A stretch of 64,000 nt of DNA. Origin: Amycolatopsis oliviviridis (GTDB taxonomy: Bacteria > Actinomycetota > Actinomycetes > Mycobacteriales > Pseudonocardiaceae). Positions 59,300 through 64,000 of this stretch are shown in pieces (positions within the stretch are counted from its first letter, which is position 1; each line of letters starts with the position of its first letter). Under the pieces are notes generated by a model. It ran no database searches, was not told the origin of the DNA, and was given only the letters and a program-made list of their open reading frames with translations. The position numbers were made by a program, and so were the translations under genes. The stretch is taken from positions 558,001 to 622,000 of the forward strand of contig NZ_BNAY01000005.1 in assembly GCF_014654365.1 (NCBI RefSeq), read 5' to 3'.

Positions 59300-59983
59300 G
59301 TGACCTCACGACCCCCGCGCGAGTCGCTCGCCCAGATCCTCGGCGGGCGGCGTGGCGCCATCGACGCGAGTATCCCGCCCGCGGCCTTCGTCCTGGGCTG
59401 GCTGATCGCGGGCCAGTCGATCGCCTGGGGTGCCGGGGTGGCCATCGGGGTGGCGGTGCTGCTCGGCGCGTACCGGGTCGCGCGCGGCGACAAGGCGCGC
59501 GCGGTCGTGGTGAGTCTCGCCGCGGTGATCGCGGCCGCGCTGATCGCGCTGCACACCGGCCGCGCCGAGGACTTCTTCCTCATCCAGCTGCTGTCCAATG
59601 TGGCCAGCGCGCTGCTGTGGGCGGCCAGCATCGTGGTCCGGTGGCCGTTGCTCGGCGTCGTGGTCGGGCTCGTCATCGGGCAGAAGACCCGCTGGCGCCG
59701 CGATCCCGCGCTGCTGCGCGCTTATTCGCGGGCCAGCTGGGTGTGGGTCTTCCTGCAGTACACGCTGCGCGTGGTCGTGTACGGCTCGCTGTGGTGGAGC
59801 GGGCAGGTGGTCGCGCTCGGCATCGCGCGGACGGTGCTCTCCTGGCCGCTGGTCGCGGTGACCGTCGCCGTGAGCGGCTGGGTGCTGTACCGGACACTGC
59901 CGCCGGAACATCCCGGTCTGCGGGTCGTGGAGGAGAACGGAGACCCCTCGGATTCGGAGCCCGACGGGCTACCCAGGACATAA
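59300..59983 (+). CDS. DUF3159 membrane protein
   Basis: 227 residues from GTG (an earlier start is possible; the frame is open from 59153). Five to six membrane helices, with RESLAQILGGRRGAIDASIPPAAFVLGWL at the start and WVWVFLQYTLRVVVYGSLWWSG in the middle, matching DUF3159. Unknown function, widespread in actinobacteria, often near genes for nucleic-acid metabolism. Converges on the kinase gene. Confidence 0.82.
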   Translation: MTSRPPRESLAQILGGRRGAIDASIPPAAFVLGWLIAGQSIAWGAGVAIGVAVLLGAYRVARGDKARAVVVSLAAVIAAALIALHTGRAEDFFLIQLLSNVASALLWAASIVVRWPLLGVVVGLVIGQKTRWRRDPALLRAYSRASWVWVFLQYTLRVVVYGSLWWSGQVVALGIARTVLSWPLVAVTVAVSGWVLYRTLPPEHPGLRVVEENGDPSDSEPDGLPRT

Positions 59984-59986
59984 GGC

Positions 59987-60018
59987 GGCCCCCGGCGAGG
60001 GGGGAGGGTCCGGGGGCC
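59987..60018. terminator. GC-rich hairpin between convergent genes
   Basis: GGCCCCCGG (59987-59995) / CCGGGGGCC (60010-60018), perfect 9 bp, 14-nt loop, 4 bp after the DUF3159 stop and 50 bp before the kinase stop. No T-tract. Confidence 0.5.
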
Positions 60019-60067
60019 GGGTCCTACGGTACCCGGAGTTCGCCCCCGGAGTCGATGGTTTGGTCTT

Positions 60068-61042
60068 TTAGGGCGCGTTTTTGGTGTTTTCCGCTGCTGA
60101 CACCGGTCGTGGCGCCCCTTCTCCGTACGCGTCGACGGCGGCGAGCCACGCCGCCCCCAGAACACCGTCGGTGCTGGTCAGGACCTCGACCCCGGCGAGT
60201 TCGGCGCGGACTTTCGCCCCGACCGGGCCTTCCGGTGACAGCACGCTGCCCACGAGGACGATCGGCGTGGTCTCGCCGGGATCCCGCGCGGCCATGACGT
60301 TCGTCACCAGATGGGCCGCCGCACGGGTGGTGATCCCGTCCGCCGCCGGGTCGCCTTCGCGGTCGGCCTCGCTGACGAACGGGGCGAACCTGGCGAGCCG
60401 GATCGGTGCCTCGGAGTTGGCGCTCGTGATGAGCGCGCGCCACAGCGCACCCCGGTCGCCCGGGGAGTCCACAGCGGACGGACCGAGCGCTTCGGCGAGC
60501 ACGGCGCGCGCGAGCGGACCGGGTTCGCTGCCGAGGCTCAGAACATCCAATGTGGAGCGAACGGCCTCACGGCCCAGCCAGTACGCCGAACCTTCGTCAC
60601 CCAGCAACCAGCCGTAGCCGCCGGCGGTGGAAACCACGCGCCTGCCGCGGACCCGGCCCGCGATCGACCCGGTGCCCGCCACGAGGACCGAACCGTCCGG
60701 CGAGGAAGTGGCCGACGCGTAGGCGACCTCGGAGTCGGGGACCGTCCGCACTGGACTGATCCCCGCGTCCTTCCACGCGGTTTCGAAGATCCCCGCGATC
60801 GCCGGATCGCTCAGCTTGCTGACCCCGGCCATGCCGACGACGCACGCCGCGGTCGCGGCCGGGTCCAGCCCGCCCAGCGCCGCGGTGATCGCGCTCGCGA
60901 TCCGTGCCGCCGCTTCCGACGGCGGATGGGAGTTGGGGTTCGCCCCGCCCGCGCGCCCGGCGCCGAGCACGACGCCGGAGGCGTCGACGGCGATCGCTCG
61001 CGTCGACGTGCCCCCGGCGTCCACCCCGATGACGTGAGTCAC
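60068..61042 (-). CDS. N-acetylglucosamine kinase (BadF/BadG/BcrA/BcrD ATPase family)
   Basis: 324 residues, ASKHA fold. Phosphate-1 loop IGVDAGGTSTRAIAVD, phosphate-2 SVLVAGTGSIAGRV, GWLLGDEGSAYWLGREAV, adenosine part IVLVGSVLSPEGPVG. Phosphorylates GlcNAc or a related amino sugar. GTG start overlaps the SIS gene stop by 4 bp, so the two are co-translated. The dre-like site upstream of the operon fits DasR control. Confidence 0.88.
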   Translation of the reverse strand: MTHVIGVDAGGTSTRAIAVDASGVVLGAGRAGGANPNSHPPSEAAARIASAITAALGGLDPAATAACVVGMAGVSKLSDPAIAGIFETAWKDAGISPVRTVPDSEVAYASATSSPDGSVLVAGTGSIAGRVRGRRVVSTAGGYGWLLGDEGSAYWLGREAVRSTLDVLSLGSEPGPLARAVLAEALGPSAVDSPGDRGALWRALITSANSEAPIRLARFAPFVSEADREGDPAADGITTRAAAHLVTNVMAARDPGETTPIVLVGSVLSPEGPVGAKVRAELAGVEVLTSTDGVLGAAWLAAVDAYGEGAPRPVSAAENTKNAP

Positions 61043-62082
61043 CGGGTCTTGGTCACCTTGAGCAGCCCGCGAGGGCTGTCCGGGTCACCGCCGCGCGCCA
61101 GCGAAAGGCCGAGCGCGATCCGCTGGATGGGCAGGATCTCCAGGATCGGGGCGACCTCTTCGGCGGACGGCGCGACACCGATCCGCAGCGCCGCGGGGAC
61201 GTCGGCCGAAGCCGAGCCGACCGCGAGCACGTCCGCGCCGCGCTTGCCGACGGCCTCCAGGACCTCCTGCATCGCGCCCACGCCGTGTCCCTGGCTCGTC
61301 ACCGCGAGCACCGCGGTCTCGCCGTCGACCGCGGCGACCGGGCCGTGCAACAGGTCCGCGCCGCTGTACGCGCGGGCCGCGAGGTAGCTCGTTTCGGCCA
61401 GCTTCAACGAACCTTCCAGCGCCGAGGCGTAGGAGTAGCCGCGGCCGGTGGTGAGCACCCGGTCGACGAAGCGGTAGCGGTCCACCGCGCGCTGGACGCC
61501 TTCGTCCGCGCCGTCGAGGGTCTGCTGCGCGAGTTCGCCCAGCTTTTCCGCGTCTTCGCCCTTGCCGCCGCGGACCGCGTCGATCAGCAGGTAAAGGGAG
61601 AGCAAGGTGGCCGAGTACGTCTTCGTGGCGGCCACGGCCTTTTCCAGCCCCGCGCCGATGTCGACGCCGAGTTCGGCGGCGGCGCGCAGCGGCGACTCCG
61701 GGGTGTTGGTGACCGAGACGGTCAGCGCTCCCTGGCGACGCGCGGTTTCGGTGACCTCGATGAGATCCGGCGAACCGCCGCTTTGGCTTACTGTGATGAA
61801 GAGAACGTCCCGCAGATCGGGACGGGCGCCGTACAAAGTCGCGGTGGAGGGCGAGACGAGACCGCAGGGGAGACCGAGGAGTACTTCGATCAGGTACTTC
61901 GCATACAGGGCGGCGTGGTCGCTGGAGCCGCGGGCGGCGAGCAGTGCGAACCTGGGCGGGCGCTTGGAGATGGCTTCGGCCACCTCGGCGATTTCGGCCT
62001 GTCGCTCCACGATTCCTGCCAGAATGGCGGGTTGCTGGGAGATCTCCGCGGCCATGTGCTCGCCGGGGCGCTGTTCGGTCAT
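61039..62082 (-). CDS. SIS-domain sugar isomerase/deaminase (glucosamine-6-phosphate deaminase type)
   Basis: 347 residues with two SIS domains: FALLAARGSSDHAALYAKYLIEVLLG, VLFITVSQSGGSPDLIEVTETARRQGA, LTTGRGYSYASALEGSLKLAETSYLAARAYSGADLLHGPVAAVDG. It resembles GlmS C-terminal and AgaS/NagB-II proteins, lacks a glutaminase domain, and so probably deaminates GlcN-6-P. ATG with GGAAGGG upstream. First gene of the kinase operon, divergent from dasR. Confidence 0.85.
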   Translation of the reverse strand: MTEQRPGEHMAAEISQQPAILAGIVERQAEIAEVAEAISKRPPRFALLAARGSSDHAALYAKYLIEVLLGLPCGLVSPSTATLYGARPDLRDVLFITVSQSGGSPDLIEVTETARRQGALTVSVTNTPESPLRAAAELGVDIGAGLEKAVAATKTYSATLLSLYLLIDAVRGGKGEDAEKLGELAQQTLDGADEGVQRAVDRYRFVDRVLTTGRGYSYASALEGSLKLAETSYLAARAYSGADLLHGPVAAVDGETAVLAVTSQGHGVGAMQEVLEAVGKRGADVLAVGSASADVPAALRIGVAPSAEEVAPILEILPIQRIALGLSLARGGDPDSPRGLLKVTKTR

Positions 62083-62118
62083 CTCGTTCCCTTCCACCGG
62101 GACGTCCTTCGTCCCCCG

Positions 62119-62136
62119 AGTAGGTCTAGACCAATG
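62119..62136. promoter_or_regulatory. DasR-responsive element (dre-like palindrome)
   Basis: AGTAGGTCTAGACCAATG, with perfect core GGTCTAGACC (62123-62132). The streptomycete dre consensus, as I recall it, is A-C/G-TGGTCTAGACCA-C/G-T. It lies 37 bp upstream of the SIS gene start and 87 bp upstream of dasR, so can control both. Confidence 0.85.
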
Positions 62137-62222
62137 CTAGCCCGAATGGACGTTTGTGGTGAAGGGTACGTTTCCTAGCGGGGACGGTGCGCGTTTGAGT
62201 GGGAAGGCTTAGGGAGTCGGTC

Positions 62223-62978
62223 ATGTTGGAGACAACCACCGCGAGTGAGGCGGGCGCTACGGCTGGGATGCGCGGGCAGCGCGAACCCAAGTACTGGGCG
62301 CTGAAACAGCATCTGCTCGATCTGCTCGACGCGTTGCCGCCCGGGTCGCCGATCCCGACGGAACGGGCGCTCGCGGGGGAATTCACCGTTTCGCGCACCA
62401 CGGTCCGCCAGGCGCTCGCCGACCTCACCGCCGAGGGCAGGCTCCACCGCGTGCAGGGCAAAGGCACCTTCGCCGCCGAGCCGAAGCTCGCCCAGCGCCT
62501 GCAGTTGTCGTCCTACACCGAGGACATGCGCAAGCAGGGCCTCAAACCGTCGTCCAAGCTGCTGGAGATCGACGAACTCCCGGTCGAGGCCGATCTGGCG
62601 AAACTCCTCGGAATCCGGGTCGGCGCGAAGATTCTTCGTCTTCGCCGCCTCCGGCTGGCCGATTCGCAGCCGATGGCACTGGAGACCACGCATCTCCCAC
62701 TCGGCCGCTTCCGCGGTTTGCGCAAACACGTTTCCGCAGGTGGTTCGCTGTACGCCGTGCTGAGGGAGCACTACGGCGTCGAGCTGGAAAGGGCCGAGGA
62801 AACGATCGAAACCGCGCTCGCCGGACCACACGAGGCCGAGATGCTCGGCGCCGACGTCGGAATGCCGATGTTGCTCCTTTCGAGGCATTCTTTCGCCACG
62901 GACGGAAAACCGGTCGAGTTCGCGAGGGCGATCTACCGAGGCGACCGTTACAAATTCGTCACCACGCTGCTTCCTTGA
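62223..62978 (+). CDS. dasR: DasR-like GntR/HutC-family regulator
   Basis: 251 residues; RBS AGGGAG. Winged HTH KYWALKQHLLDLLDALPPGSPIPTERALAGEFTVSRTTVRQALADLTAEGRLHRVQGKGTF, then UTRA effector domain (LQLSSYTEDMRKQGLKPSSKLLEI, ALETTHLPLGRFRGL, GMPMLLLSRHSFATDGKPVEFARAIYRGDRYKF). Both parts match Streptomyces DasR closely as remembered. DasR senses GlcN-6-P and GlcNAc-6-P and represses chitin/GlcNAc genes and antibiotic clusters. The dre-like site in the divergent gap supports the call. Confidence 0.9.
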   Translation: MLETTTASEAGATAGMRGQREPKYWALKQHLLDLLDALPPGSPIPTERALAGEFTVSRTTVRQALADLTAEGRLHRVQGKGTFAAEPKLAQRLQLSSYTEDMRKQGLKPSSKLLEIDELPVEADLAKLLGIRVGAKILRLRRLRLADSQPMALETTHLPLGRFRGLRKHVSAGGSLYAVLREHYGVELERAEETIETALAGPHEAEMLGADVGMPMLLLSRHSFATDGKPVEFARAIYRGDRYKFVTTLLP

Positions 62979-63147
62979 GGCGCGCTGACGGAAACGTTTC
63001 GCAGGGCGCTGGACCGAAGAGAACTCGCGTGATCTTGTAAGGCGCCCTACAAAACGTTTCCGTGGCCTTCGGCCGAAAGAGGGCGCGCCTGTGCGGACTC
63101 CCCGTCGCGCTGACGCGCGTTCGGGGAGTCGGGTCCGCCGTTTCCAT
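62979..63147. repeat. Family 4 structured element, copy B
   Basis: Begins at the first base after the dasR stop. Closing helix GGCGCGC (62979-62985) / GCGCGCC (63083-63089). Main helix CGGAAACGTTT (62989-62999) / AAACGTTTCCG (63052-63062) and AGGGCGC (63003-63009) / GCGCCCT (63042-63048). Small hairpin GGCCTTCGGCC (63064-63074). Separate hairpin GACTCCCC (63096-63103) / GGGGAGTC (63123-63130). Paired changes relative to copy A occur in several helices. 63148-63268 shows nothing more than a weak promoter region for the exporter. Confidence 0.75.
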
Positions 63148-63268
63148 TGTTTCGGTCCCGAAATCTCTGACGTGTCAGGTATCTCTGGGTGTCGGAAGAG
63201 ATCGTTTTTCCGGGGAAAGTGCCGGTTTCGCGGTGGCTTGGGGCGGGGTGGCGTGCTTCAGTCGACTT

Positions 63269-64000
63269 ATGACTGACGGGGCGGGAATCCGCTGGGGGAC
63301 GCCGGTGGCGCGCGGTGTGCTCGCGACGACCATCGTGGGCTCGGGCATGGCGATGCTCGACGGGACGATCATCAACGTCGCGCTCCCGAGGATCGGCGAA
63401 GAACTCGAAGCCTCCGTCGCGGGCCTGCAATGGATCCTCGACGGCTACCTGCTCGCGCTCGCCGCGCTGATCCTCGTCGCCGGTTCGCTCGGCGACCGCT
63501 ACGGCCGCCGCCGGATGTTCCTCGTCGGCGTCGTCTGGTTCGGGATCGCCTCCGGGCTGTGCGCCGCCGCGACGACGACCGAGATGCTCGTCGCGACCCG
63601 GATCCTCCAGGGGATCGGGGGAGCTTTGCTCACGCCGGGCTCGCTCGCGATCCTCCAGGCCTCCTTCACCCACGACGACCGGGCCCGCGCGATCGGCGCC
63701 TGGTCCGGGCTCGGCGGCATCGCGGCGGCGGTCGGCCCGCTGCTCGGCGGCGTCCTGGTGCAGGTGTGGTCCTGGCGGCTGGCGTTCCTGATCAACCTGC
63801 CGCTCGCCGCCGTCTGCGTCCTGCTCGCCCGGCGCTACGTGCCCGAGTCCCGCGACGAGGAGGCGACCGGGCATCCGGACTTCACCGCGGCCGCCGTCGG
63901 CGCGATCGGCCTCGCCGGCCTCACCGGCGCGCTCGTCGAGGCGCCCGGACGCGGCATCGGCGACGTCGTCGTCCTGGTGGCCATCGTGCTCGGCGTCGCG
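63269..64000 (+). CDS. MFS drug/proton antiporter, DHA2 (EmrB/QacA) type, 3' partial
   Basis: 244 residues visible; the frame is open to the window end. Helix 1 with LDGTIINVALPRIGEEL (motif D1-like), VAGLQWILDGYLLALAALILVAGSLGDRYGRRRMFLVG (motif A), ATRILQGIGGALLTPGSLAIL, and motif C around SGLGGIAAAVGPLLGGVLVQVWSWRLAFLINLP. DHA2 exporters have 14 helices and about 480-520 residues, so roughly half is present. Substrate unknown. Confidence 0.9.
   Translation, partial: MTDGAGIRWGTPVARGVLATTIVGSGMAMLDGTIINVALPRIGEELEASVAGLQWILDGYLLALAALILVAGSLGDRYGRRRMFLVGVVWFGIASGLCAAATTTEMLVATRILQGIGGALLTPGSLAILQASFTHDDRARAIGAWSGLGGIAAAVGPLLGGVLVQVWSWRLAFLINLPLAAVCVLLARRYVPESRDEEATGHPDFTAAAVGAIGLAGLTGALVEAPGRGIGDVVVLVAIVLGVA

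Overview
The window is about 70% GC, gene-dense, and uses many GTG and TTG starts. It carries geosmin synthase, a full ectoine/hydroxyectoine operon, an AfsR-type SARP regulator, a mycothiol-dependent enzyme, an ECF42/DGPF pair, DasR with a dre-like site, and a type II lanthipeptide cluster. Together these point to a filamentous actinobacterium, most probably Pseudonocardiales and Amycolatopsis-like. That placement is inference; no rRNA or marker search was possible. Nearly all of the window is coding. There is no tRNA, rRNA, CRISPR array, transposase or prophage that I could recognise.

Layout. 1-7000: right part of a class II lanthipeptide cluster. lanM (5' truncated by the window edge) and a luciferase-like oxidoreductase are on +, converging on lanA / mini adaptor / lanT on -. 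7000-14800: an ArsR-SRPBCC regulator, a DUF3800 protein, geosmin synthase, a GH64 beta-1,3-glucanase, an ECF sigma gene with a possible attenuator, and two ANTAR regulators with damaged sensor parts. 14800-20600: LysR, an Rsm22-type methyltransferase, DGPF/ECF42, a second sigma-like protein, an SNase-like protein and a GNAT. 20577-26900: IclR plus lactate permease, a CoA-binding protein, an orphan hydratase/decarboxylase pair of catechol meta-cleavage type, and a hydrolase. 26900-30100: an ABC exporter, a small membrane protein and a cupin. 30145-35376: TetR plus boxC-boxB-bclA, the aerobic benzoyl-CoA epoxide route without boxA. 35470-41830: an MhqR/MhqO/MhqD-like quinone-detoxification set, an M19 dipeptidase, a LapA protein, AraC/PPOX and a mycothiol-dependent enzyme. 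41900-47195: Abi-alpha plus DUF445, and a large patatin. 47419-50557: ectABCD. 50558-51545: a roughly 1 kb non-coding block with a candidate structured RNA and stacked repeats. 51546-58040: a SARP regulator, an MmpS-like protein, an unknown two-gene unit, and an ArfA-like OmpA protein with a small membrane partner. 58188-64000: an SGNH hydrolase, DUF3159, the DasR-controlled amino-sugar genes (kinase and SIS isomerase/deaminase), and the start of an MFS drug exporter.

Non-coding sequence is the most unusual part. Four families of intergenic inverted repeats recur. Family 1 is a hairpin built on TTTCGTCCTCTGAATGCGG (four sites). Family 2 is built on GAAGGCCCCCTTC (several sites). Family 3 is built on GTCGTGAGTGGT (three sites, two inside a 64-bp exact direct repeat). 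Family 4 is a roughly 170-bp multi-helix element present twice (50826-50996 and 62979-63147), with compensatory base changes in its helices. A separate candidate RNA, about 50630-50826, ends in a canonical intrinsic terminator and has two mutually exclusive pairing schemes.

Functions and coordinates were read from translated sequence, motif recognition and remembered family knowledge. Nothing was checked by database search or RNA folding software.
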